DNA of 5,399 nucleotides from positions 1 through 5,399 of the forward strand of contig JAIVGT010000273.1 of assembly GCA_020201485.1 (NCBI GenBank). The letters are read 5' to 3'. This document shows, piece after piece, positions 1-4,690 of this stretch. The position numbers were made by a program, and so were the translations under genes. This DNA comes from Halobacteriales archaeon (GTDB lineage Archaea; Thermoplasmatota; SW-10-69-26; JACQPN01; JAIVGT01). Position 1 is the stretch's first letter; every line of letters starts with the position of its first letter. The notes under the pieces were generated by a model. The model had not been told where the DNA came from. It made no database searches and saw only the letters and a program-made list of their open reading frames with translations.

Positions 1-1062
1 GCCCAGGAGGAGCTGCCCCTCGTGCCCGCGCAAGGCAGGACGCGCGAGGAGGTCAAGGCCGGCCAGGTGGTGCGCATGCCCGTCGGCAGCGCGGTGCAGA
101 AGTCCATCGTCGGCAGCGAGGCCTTGGGCTACTTCCTCTGGCTCACGTATTCCTACTTGACGAGCATCGGCCTGCCCGGGGAGCGCCTGCGCTTCCGCCA
201 GCACGCGCAGGAGGAGATGGCGCACTACTCCGCCGACACCTGGGACTGCGAGTTCCAGTCCGGCCGCTTCGGCTGGGTGGAGATCGTGGGCATCGCGGAC
301 CGCACCGACTTCGACCTCAACGCGCACAGCAAGGTCAGCGGCCAGCGCCTGCAGCACCTCGACAAGTTCGACCAGGCGCGCGAGGTCGAGCACGACAAGG
401 TCACGGGTGACCGGCCGAAGGTGGGCAAGCACTTCAAGCAGGACGCGGCCGCCGTCATGGCGGCGCTCGCCGAGCTCGACCCGGCATCCGTCATGGCGGG
501 CCAGGAGCTCGACGTGCGCGTCGGGGAGCGCAGCGTGCGCGTCCCGGCGGACATGTGGCGCGTCGAGCGCGTGAAGGAGAAGGTCGCGGGGGAGTACGTC
601 ACGCCCCACGTCATCGAGCCCAGCTACGGCGTGGACCGCATCCTGTACTGCCTGCTCGAGGCCAGCTTCCAGCGCGGCACCGGCGCGCGCGACTGGGTCA
701 CGCTCACCCTCCCCCCGGCCTTGGCCCCGGTGAGCGTCGGCGTGTTCCCGCTCATGGGCAAGGACCAGATGGACACGACCGCGGCCAACCTCGAGGAGGA
801 CCTGCGGCGCAGCGGCGTCATGGCCTGGTACGACGACAGCGGCAGCATCGGTAAGCGCTACGCCCGCATGGACGAGGTCGGGACCCCGTTCTGCGTCACC
901 GTGGATTACACCACGCTGGAGGACCAGACGGTGACGCTCCGGGAGCGCGATTCGGGGCTGCAGAAGCGCGGCCCGCGCCGCGAGCTCCTCCCCGTCCTGC
1001 AGGACCTCCTGGCGGGGAAGCGTCGCTTCCAGGACCTGCCCTGGCCCGACGTCAGCGCATGA
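1..1062 (+). CDS. glyS: Glycyl-tRNA synthetase, archaeal/eukaryotic type (C-terminal part; 5' end outside window)
   Basis: Charges tRNA-Gly with glycine using ATP, in the cytoplasm. The frame is open from base 1, and the first in-frame GTG (22) lies inside the protein, so this is the last 353 residues of a longer enzyme. Numbered from the window edge, the class-specific block RFRQHAQEEMAHYSADTWD lies at about 64-82. It is followed by FGWVEIVGIADRTDFDL (about 90-106), both typical of the dimeric archaeal/eukaryotic GlyRS. Class II motif 3 reads EPSYGVDRILYCLLE, with GVDR at 210-213. The anticodon-binding (HGTP_anticodon) domain starts near 236 (LPPALAPVSVGVFPL) and includes DDSGSIGKRYARMDEVGTPF (about 278-297). 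The C-terminus is intact, ending in TGA at 1060-1062. The next gene starts 139 bases downstream behind its own ribosome binding site. Family assignment is seen directly; only the N-terminal half cannot be judged. Confidence 0.95.
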   Translation, partial: AQEELPLVPAQGRTREEVKAGQVVRMPVGSAVQKSIVGSEALGYFLWLTYSYLTSIGLPGERLRFRQHAQEEMAHYSADTWDCEFQSGRFGWVEIVGIADRTDFDLNAHSKVSGQRLQHLDKFDQAREVEHDKVTGDRPKVGKHFKQDAAAVMAALAELDPASVMAGQELDVRVGERSVRVPADMWRVERVKEKVAGEYVTPHVIEPSYGVDRILYCLLEASFQRGTGARDWVTLTLPPALAPVSVGVFPLMGKDQMDTTAANLEEDLRRSGVMAWYDDSGSIGKRYARMDEVGTPFCVTVDYTTLEDQTVTLRERDSGLQKRGPRRELLPVLQDLLAGKRRFQDLPWPDVSA

Positions 1063-1119
1063 GGGACCGGTCCGCGCGGTGCAACCCAGCGATGAAGGGT
1101 TCCTATCGCAGTTCAGCCT

Positions 1120-1140
1120 CGCGCGGAAGCTGCTTATCCC
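1120..1140 (+). promoter_or_regulatory. Possible archaeal TATA/BRE promoter for the small secreted protein
   Basis: Within otherwise GC-rich spacer, TGCTTATCC (1131-1139) is the most TATA-like stretch, preceded by CGGAAG (1124-1129), which could serve as a BRE. An archaeal start about 25 bases downstream would give an mRNA with a leader of roughly 40 bases ending at the ribosome binding site at 1189-1193. This is weak evidence from base composition and spacing only. The alternative, TTCCTATCG at 1100-1108, cannot be excluded. Confidence 0.25.
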
Positions 1141-1188
1141 CGGCCCCAGGCACCGGAGGCCAGCGGCGGGCGCGAGCCTGCCCGGACT

Positions 1189-1193
1189 GGAGG
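1189..1193 (+). promoter_or_regulatory. Ribosome binding site GGAGG that decides the start of the small secreted protein
   Basis: GGAGG lies eight bases before the ATG at 1202-1204, a good match to the anti-Shine-Dalgarno end of 16S rRNA. The same frame is open back to an ATG at 1079. That longer start has no comparable site, and it would put 41 arginine- and proline-containing residues in front of an obvious signal peptide. The site therefore supports the start at 1202. Confidence 0.7.
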
Positions 1194-1201
1194 AAACCCG
1201 C

Positions 1202-1534
1202 ATGAAGCACATCATCGCCCTCGGCGCCCTCGCCCTGCTGGCCATGCCCGTGAGCATGGCCGCGGCGCTCGTCAGCACGACCGACGTGACCAGCGCGCTG
1301 CCCAGCGACGCGCAGCCGTTCGCCGACGCCATCGGCACGTACTACGCCGCCGACGACGGCAGCATCTGGATGGAGAGCAACGGCGTCGCCGGCCTGCAGC
1401 AGGCCGCGTACACCGACGAGCAGGGCCACGGCCACGAGGCCGACACGCTGGCCTTCGGCATCCCCGCCGCCCCGCAGATGCCCGGCCTGCCCGGCATCCC
1501 GGACGTCGGCCAGCTCCCCGAGATCCCGCTGTAA
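1202..1534 (+). CDS. Small secreted protein of unknown function, 110 aa
   Basis: I do not recognise this protein. It begins with a clear Sec signal peptide: MKHIIALGALALLAMPVSMA, with a Lys at position 2, a hydrophobic core at 4-17 and small residues at 18-22 suited to cleavage. The mature part is acidic and has no cysteine and no further membrane segment, so it should be released or loosely held outside the membrane. Residues about 46-67 contain YYAADDGSIWMESNGVAGLQ, which reads like a small beta-rich, edge-on-glycine motif. A His-rich patch (EQGHGHE, 73-79) could bind metal. The tail (about 88-110) is proline-rich with repeated PGLPGIP-type steps and may be extended. The start at 1202 is chosen from the ribosome binding site and the signal peptide. 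A strong hairpin terminator follows 15 bases after the stop, so it is probably a single-gene transcript. It converges on another exported protein (1871-3100). Exported status is inferred with good confidence; function is unknown. Confidence 0.75.
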   Translation: MKHIIALGALALLAMPVSMAAALVSTTDVTSALPSDAQPFADAIGTYYAADDGSIWMESNGVAGLQQAAYTDEQGHGHEADTLAFGIPAAPQMPGLPGIPDVGQLPEIPL

Positions 1535-1549
1535 GCGGATCCGCCCCAC

Positions 1550-1591
1550 CCCGCCGGCGACTCGTTCCCCCGGCGGGCATCTCCTTCTCTC
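1550..1591 (+). terminator. Hairpin plus pyrimidine tract after the small secreted protein
   Basis: CCCGCCGG (1550-1557) pairs perfectly with CCGGCGGG (1570-1577) across a 12-base loop. The pyrimidine-rich stretch CTCCTTCTCTC (1581-1591) follows at once on the plus strand. The hairpin starts 15 bases after the stop at 1534. The shape is that of an intrinsic terminator for the plus-strand gene. Archaeal RNA polymerase depends mainly on the T-rich tract, so the role of the stem is an inference. Confidence 0.55.
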
Positions 1592-1600
1592 GCTCCTCTA

Positions 1601-1644
1601 CGCGCGCCTCGCCGTTCCCGGCGCGCGGAGGGATCCTTCTTCTT
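1601..1644 (+). terminator. Second hairpin plus pyrimidine tract (possible back-up terminator)
   Basis: CGCGCGCC (1601-1608) pairs perfectly with GGCGCGCG (1620-1627) over an 11-base loop. After a short purine-rich spacer, TCCTTCTTCTT (1634-1644) follows on the plus strand. It lies only 23 bases past the first hairpin and repeats its plan, which suggests a tandem terminator. CG alternation makes chance pairing more likely here than for the first stem. Confidence 0.4.
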
Positions 1645-1827
1645 GCTGCCCTGCTCCCGCCTGCGCCGCTCCGCGTCGCGAGGACGTATCCGCGACCGGC
1701 CGATGCGGCGGGCGCGGTTCCAGCGCGCGAGGAATCAGTTCATGCCACGCGACGCGGACCGGGGGCCGCAGCGCAGCGCGCACCATGCGACGTGCCCGTT
1801 GCCGGCTGCAGAGCCCGGAACCCAACC
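1645..1827. other. Intergenic stretch without a recognisable feature
   Basis: This part of the convergent spacer was read on both strands. I see no credible coding frame, tRNA cloverleaf (no GGTTCRA-type T arm with matching acceptor ends), insertion-sequence end or tandem repeat. A 75-codon minus-strand frame crosses it, but the product is Arg/Ala/Pro-rich without hydrophobic patterning, as expected of a non-coding frame in GC-rich DNA. Confidence 0.5.
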
Positions 1828-1872
1828 CCCGCCGCCCGGCGACCCCGGGCGGCGGGAACCTCTCCTTCTCCT
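1828..1872. terminator. Very strong 12-bp GC hairpin at the 3' end of the repeat-protein gene
   Basis: CCCGCCGCCCGG (1828-1839) pairs perfectly with CCGGGCGGCGGG (1845-1856) over a five-base loop (1840-1844). It is the strongest inverted repeat in the window. On the minus strand it lies 14 bases after the stop of the 1871-3100 gene, where a 3' stem could end or protect that message. On the plus strand it is followed by the pyrimidine-rich CCTCTCCTTCTCCTA (1859-1873), the same plan as the hairpins at 1550 and 1601. That would block plus-strand read-through into antisense transcription of the repeat gene. Whether it works in one or both directions is inference. Confidence 0.5.
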
Positions 1873-3100
1873 ACCCTGCGAGGTCGAGCTGCGCCCCGAC
1901 GAGGCCTTTCGGCGCGACGGTGCGGTCCGCGCCGGAGCCGCCCTCCAAGTCCTCGTACGCGTCGTGCCCGGCTCCGTCGAGGAGCAGGCCGATGCCAGCC
2001 GTGCCGCCCCCGCCGTTGATGGCGAGCAGGCCGGCGGTGTAGCGGTCGTCCCCGGACGCGTCGAGCAGCATGCCGGTGCCGCCGAGCCAGCCGCCGCCGT
2101 TGACGCCGATCTGCGTCGCGACGTAGGCGTCGTTGCCGCCGGCGTCGAGGAGCAGCCCGCTGCCCAGCAGGTCGCCGCCGCCGTTCGTGCCCACGGGCCC
2201 GGCGAGGTACTGGTCGTTGCCGGCGAGGTCGAGGAGCATGCCCAGGCCGCGTTCCGCCGCGCCCCCGTTCGTGCCGACGCCGCCGGCGAGGTAGGTGTCA
2301 TCGCCTTGCGCGTCCAGCAGCAGGCCGGTGCCGAGGATGGCCCCGCCGTTCACCGCGTTGTCCCACGCAGCGTAGACGTCGTCGCCCGCCGCGTCCACGA
2401 GCAGGCCGGCCCCGCCCAGCCAGCCGCCGCCGTTCACGCCGCACCGCCGCCCGCTGACGTAGCGGTCGTCGCCCGCGAGGTCGAGGAGCGCGCTGCCATG
2501 GCCCGTGCTCGGGATGGCGCAGGCGTCGCTGCCGCCGACGTTGCTGCCGCCGGCGTGGTTGCGGTAGGTGTCGTCGCCGCCGACGTCGATCTGGAGGGCG
2601 AAATCCTGGATGTACGCATCCGACGTGCCGGCGAGGTCCAAGGCGAACGCGCCCGGCACCTGGAGGCGCAGCGGCGGCGCGGCCTCGACGGCGAGCGCGT
2701 CGCGGAAGCCCACCATGGCATCGAGGAGCGCGGCGCGCGGCCCGAGCACGCCCGCGAGCTGGGGCGCTGCTGCGTCGAAGGCGAGGAAGGCGTCGAGGAG
2801 CTGCGTCAACGCCTGCGCGCTCCGCGGCGGGAGCGCATCCAGCGCGCGCACATCCCCGGCCACGCCCCGGCTCGCGAGGAGCGCCTCGGCCGCGGCGGAG
2901 GGCGACGCGTGATGCGCCGTCGGCAGCGCGCGACCCGGCGCCGCGGCCTCCGCGAGCCGGACCGCGTCGCGCAGGGCGTCGCCGTGCGGTGCGCCCGCGA
3001 GGCTGAGGAGGTGCGACGCGCGCTCCGGCACCACGCTCCCCGGCGCGTGGGCGAACGGTGCGAGGAGGAGCAGGCAGAGCAGGACGGCCGCGTGGCGCAT
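1871..3100 (-). CDS. Exported protein with C-terminal DxxGxDxY/NGGG repeats, 409 aa
   Basis: I cannot assign this to a named family. Residues 1-19 (MRHAAVLLCLLLLAPFAHA) are a textbook signal peptide with an AHA cleavage site. C9 is in the hydrophobic core without a lipobox, so it is probably not a lipoprotein. Residues about 25-145 are Ala/Leu-rich and look helical. From about 150 to the end, the chain is made of units with a core [LM]LLDxxGxDxY, a loop and NGGG, then a short Gly/Leu turn. Core Asp residues are at 172, 207, 236, 263, 291, 319, 347 and 375; spacing is exactly 28 from 263 to 375. The clustered Asp/Asn and Gly resemble calcium-binding RTX-like repeats, but the period is too long for RTX nonapeptides and would suit one coil of a beta-solenoid. 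The mature protein has only two cysteines (194, 220), which could form a disulfide. There is no anchor at the C-terminus, so it is likely extracellular or surface-associated. There is no good ribosome binding site; with 85 bases to the aminotransferase upstream, co-transcription is possible. Confidence 0.85.
   Translation of the reverse strand: MRHAAVLLCLLLLAPFAHAPGSVVPERASHLLSLAGAPHGDALRDAVRLAEAAAPGRALPTAHHASPSAAAEALLASRGVAGDVRALDALPPRSAQALTQLLDAFLAFDAAAPQLAGVLGPRAALLDAMVGFRDALAVEAAPPLRLQVPGAFALDLAGTSDAYIQDFALQIDVGGDDTYRNHAGGSNVGGSDACAIPSTGHGSALLDLAGDDRYVSGRRCGVNGGGWLGGAGLLVDAAGDDVYAAWDNAVNGGAILGTGLLLDAQGDDTYLAGGVGTNGGAAERGLGMLLDLAGNDQYLAGPVGTNGGGDLLGSGLLLDAGGNDAYVATQIGVNGGGWLGGTGMLLDASGDDRYTAGLLAINGGGGTAGIGLLLDGAGHDAYEDLEGGSGADRTVAPKGLVGAQLDLAG
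1955..2599 (-). repeat. Coding tandem repeats, about 84 bp per unit (28 residues)
   Basis: This encodes residues 168-382 of the exported protein. It holds eight DxxGxDxY cores: DVGGDDTY, DLAGDDRY, DAAGDDVY, DAQGDDTY, DLAGNDQY, DAGGNDAY, DASGDDRY and DGAGHDAY. Spacings between them are 35, 29, 27, 28, 28, 28 and 28 residues. A ninth, degenerate core (DLAGTSDAY) precedes them at 155. NGG or NGGG stands between most cores. The segment GVNGGGWLGG occurs twice (221-230 and 333-342), with nearly identical DNA at about 2075-2103 and 2411-2439. This suggests relatively recent duplication of a multi-repeat block. Confidence 0.85.
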
Positions 3101-3130
3101 GCGTCGCCACGCGGCGCGCTGGCCATGAAG

Positions 3131-3144
3131 CCTCTCTGGAGAGG
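3131..3144. promoter_or_regulatory. Palindrome CCTCTC-TG-GAGAGG upstream of the repeat-protein gene
   Basis: Six-base arms (3131-3136 and 3139-3144) with a two-base centre lie in the 85-base gap between the aminotransferase stop and the repeat-protein start, about 31-44 bases before the latter. No TATA-like element is visible nearby. It could be an operator, a short hairpin between two cistrons, or chance. Confidence 0.25.
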
Positions 3145-3185
3145 ATGGGGGGACGCGCCGCCCTTGCCCACCCCTCCGACGACGG

Positions 3186-4526
3186 TCAGCCCTTGAGCAC
3201 GTCGCGCAGGCAGCCTTCGAGGATGTCCATGGCCGTGTCCACCTCGGCCTTCGTCGTGATGAGGGGCGGGGCGATGCGGATGCCGCTCCTGCCGCAGCCG
3301 AGCACGAGCAGCCCGCGCTGCACCGCCAGCTCCTCGACCTCGTCGCGCGCCTTCACGTCGGGCACCTTGGCGCGCTTGTCCTTCACGAGCTCGATGGCCT
3401 GCATGAAGCCGACGCCGCGCGCGTCGCCAACCTGGTCGAACTTGCCCGGCCAGGTGCGGATGCGCTTGCCCAGGTGCTCCCCGACCTTGGCCGCGTTCTC
3501 CACGAGCTTCTCGTCGCGGATGACGTCCATGCTGGCGAGCGCCGCGGCCATGACCACAGGGTTGCCGCCGTACGTGTTGCTGTGCGCGCCGTTCGCGCCC
3601 CAGTCCAGCTCCTTGCGGAACACCATCGCGCCCATCGGCATGCCGGAAGCGATGCCCTTGGCGGTGACGAGCACGTCGGGCTCGGTCTTCGTCAGCTCCA
3701 CGGCCCAGTACTTGCCCGTGCGGCCGTTGCCGGTCTGGACCTCGTCGGCGATGAGGAGCGCGCCGTGCTCCTTCGTCAGCTTGCGCAGGCCGGGCAGGAA
3801 GTCCTTCGGCGGCACGATGTAGCCGCCCTCGCCCTGGATGGGCTCGACGAGGACCGCGGCCAGCTCGCTCGGCGGAAGGAGCGCGTCCAGCAGTTGCGAC
3901 TCGATGTAGTCGAGGGCGCGGTTCGCCAGCTCCGCCGGCTCGGCGTAGCCGTCGATGCCCCACGTGTTGCGGTACGGGTTCGGATAGGGCGCGTGCACCA
4001 CGCCCGGCACCATGGGGAAGTAGCGCTCGCGCTGCACGCGCTTGCTCGCGGTCACGCTCAGCGCGCCCAGGGTGCGGCCGTGGAACGCGCCGTGGAAGCC
4101 CAGCACCTGGCCCCGCCGCGTGCCCCAGCGCGCGAGCTTCAGCGCGGCCTCGATGCCCTCCGTGCCGCTGTTGCAGAAGAACACCTTGCCCTTCTTCATC
4201 GGGGCCAGCGCGGCCAGTCGCTCCGCGACCTGAACCTGGTTCTCGTAGTAGAAGTCGGTGCCCATGAAGTGGAGGAACTTCGCCGCCTGCTCCTGGACCG
4301 CCTTCACGACCTTGGGGTGGGTGTGCCCGGTGCTCACCACGGCCCCGGCGCTGCAGAAGTCCATCCACGTCTCGCCGTCCACGCCGTGCAGCCAGATGCC
4401 CTGCGCGCGGTCGAGCACGACGGGCGCGGTCTTCGTCGTGGTCGCGATGCTCGCGGTGTCGCGCGCGATGACCTCCTTCGCCTTGGGCCCGGGCACGTGG
4501 CTCTTGACGCTCGGCTTCGTGGGCAT
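3186..4526 (-). CDS. Class III PLP-dependent aminotransferase (acetylornithine/4-aminobutyrate aminotransferase family), 446 aa
   Basis: A cytoplasmic pyridoxal-phosphate enzyme that moves an amino group, probably from an omega-amino acid or ornithine-like donor to 2-oxoglutarate. The N-terminal block PGPKAKEVIARD (12-23) marks the archaeal branch of the family. Cofactor residues are all present. The phosphate loop is SGTEG (120-124) and the ring-stacking FHGR is at 148-151. EPIQGEGG (228-235) has both family glutamates, E228 and E233. DEVQTGNGRTG (261-271) contains the Asp that pairs with the pyridine nitrogen. The Schiff-base lysine is K290 (TAKGIASG), T318 lies in NTYGGNP, and R417 (SGIRIAPP) binds the substrate carboxylate. 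Length fits the family, and the ATG at 4526 has a GGAGAG site six bases upstream. Retention of E233 and R417 suits GABA/ornithine-type chemistry. However, some archaeal members are amino-acid racemases, and no lysine or arginine biosynthesis genes are adjacent, so I give no gene symbol. The family is certain; the substrate is not. Confidence 0.93.
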   Translation of the reverse strand: MPTKPSVKSHVPGPKAKEVIARDTASIATTTKTAPVVLDRAQGIWLHGVDGETWMDFCSAGAVVSTGHTHPKVVKAVQEQAAKFLHFMGTDFYYENQVQVAERLAALAPMKKGKVFFCNSGTEGIEAALKLARWGTRRGQVLGFHGAFHGRTLGALSVTASKRVQRERYFPMVPGVVHAPYPNPYRNTWGIDGYAEPAELANRALDYIESQLLDALLPPSELAAVLVEPIQGEGGYIVPPKDFLPGLRKLTKEHGALLIADEVQTGNGRTGKYWAVELTKTEPDVLVTAKGIASGMPMGAMVFRKELDWGANGAHSNTYGGNPVVMAAALASMDVIRDEKLVENAAKVGEHLGKRIRTWPGKFDQVGDARGVGFMQAIELVKDKRAKVPDVKARDEVEELAVQRGLLVLGCGRSGIRIAPPLITTKAEVDTAMDILEGCLRDVLKG

Positions 4527-4530
4527 CGCG

Positions 4531-4536
4531 CTCTCC
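4531..4536 (-). promoter_or_regulatory. Ribosome binding site of the aminotransferase
   Basis: On the minus strand GGAGAG lies six bases before the ATG at 4526-4524. It supports this start: the protein then begins MPTKPSVKSHVPGPKAK, matching the position of the family's conserved N-terminal block. Confidence 0.6.
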
Positions 4537-4543
4537 GAAATCC

Positions 4544-4566
4544 GTAGCGCGTGGGCGCTACAAAGA
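4544..4566 (-). promoter_or_regulatory. Inverted repeat GTAGCGC-GTGG-GCGCTAC next to a TATA-like element, upstream of the aminotransferase
   Basis: Two perfect seven-base arms (4544-4550 and 4555-4561) flank a four-base centre, 18 bases before the aminotransferase start codon. On the minus strand CTCTTTGTAG (about 4559-4568) runs into the outer arm and is the most TATA-like stretch in this spacer. An archaeal start site would fall about 25 bases on, close to the ribosome binding site. The palindrome would then lie between TATA and start, where a repressor commonly binds. It could also be a leader hairpin. The palindrome is seen; its role is inferred. Confidence 0.35.
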
Positions 4567-4636
4567 GGCTCCGAGACCGGGACCGCGCCCCGACGCGTTC
4601 GGTTCCCTGCTCGGCTTCGCAGCGGCCGGCCCGCGG

Positions 4637-4687
4637 CTCGCAGGGCGCGCCACGCTTTGCCTGCGCGGAGGCGCGCGCGGCTGCGAG
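4637..4687. repeat. Imperfect GC-rich inverted repeat just downstream of the DUF84 fusion gene
   Basis: CTCGCAG (4637-4643) pairs with CTGCGAG (4681-4687). Inside it GCGCGC (4645-4650) can pair with GCGCGC (4673-4678), giving a long stem with a small bulge. It begins four bases after the stop of the fusion gene on the minus strand and could act at that transcript's 3' end, but no T-rich tract follows. The rest of the 164-base spacer (4527-4690) shows no coding frame and no tRNA. Confidence 0.35.
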
Positions 4688-4690
4688 GAA

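Noticed and set aside
1064..1073. Ten-base palindrome GGACCGGTCC right after the glycyl-tRNA synthetase stop
   Set aside because: It is too short and GC-rich to stand out, is not followed by a T- or pyrimidine-rich tract, and has no spacer to form a hairpin loop, so I do not call it a terminator or operator.
1079..1201. N-terminal extension of the small secreted protein from the ATG at 1079
   Set aside because: The extension would bury the signal peptide behind 41 residues and lacks a ribosome binding site, whereas GGAGG stands eight bases before the ATG at 1202.
1598..1825. 75-codon minus-strand frame in the convergent spacer
   Set aside because: It overlaps the second hairpin, is Arg/Ala/Pro-rich and has no hydrophobic patterning or family motif.
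1645..1827. Possible tRNA or small structured RNA in the convergent spacer
   Set aside because: GGTTCCAGCGC near 1715 vaguely recalls a T arm but lacks the conserved A and the pairing stem, and no acceptor or anticodon arm fits on either strand.
1643..3196. 517-codon plus-strand open frame opposite the repeat-protein gene
   Set aside because: Its product is Val/Ala/Arg/Glu-rich low-complexity sequence caused by the antisense of the GC-rich repeats. The minus-strand frame has a signal peptide and regular repeats and explains the region.
2806..4368. 520-codon minus-strand frame spanning the aminotransferase and the start of the repeat gene
   Set aside because: It is a shifted frame of the same strand, with Arg/Gly/Ala-rich product and no domain. 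It crosses the intergenic gap without any sign of coding constraint.
3474..4547. 357-codon plus-strand open frame opposite the aminotransferase
   Set aside because: It is Arg/His/Leu/Ala-rich with no motif, whereas the minus strand encodes a complete enzyme with every catalytic residue. It is an antisense shadow in high-GC DNA.
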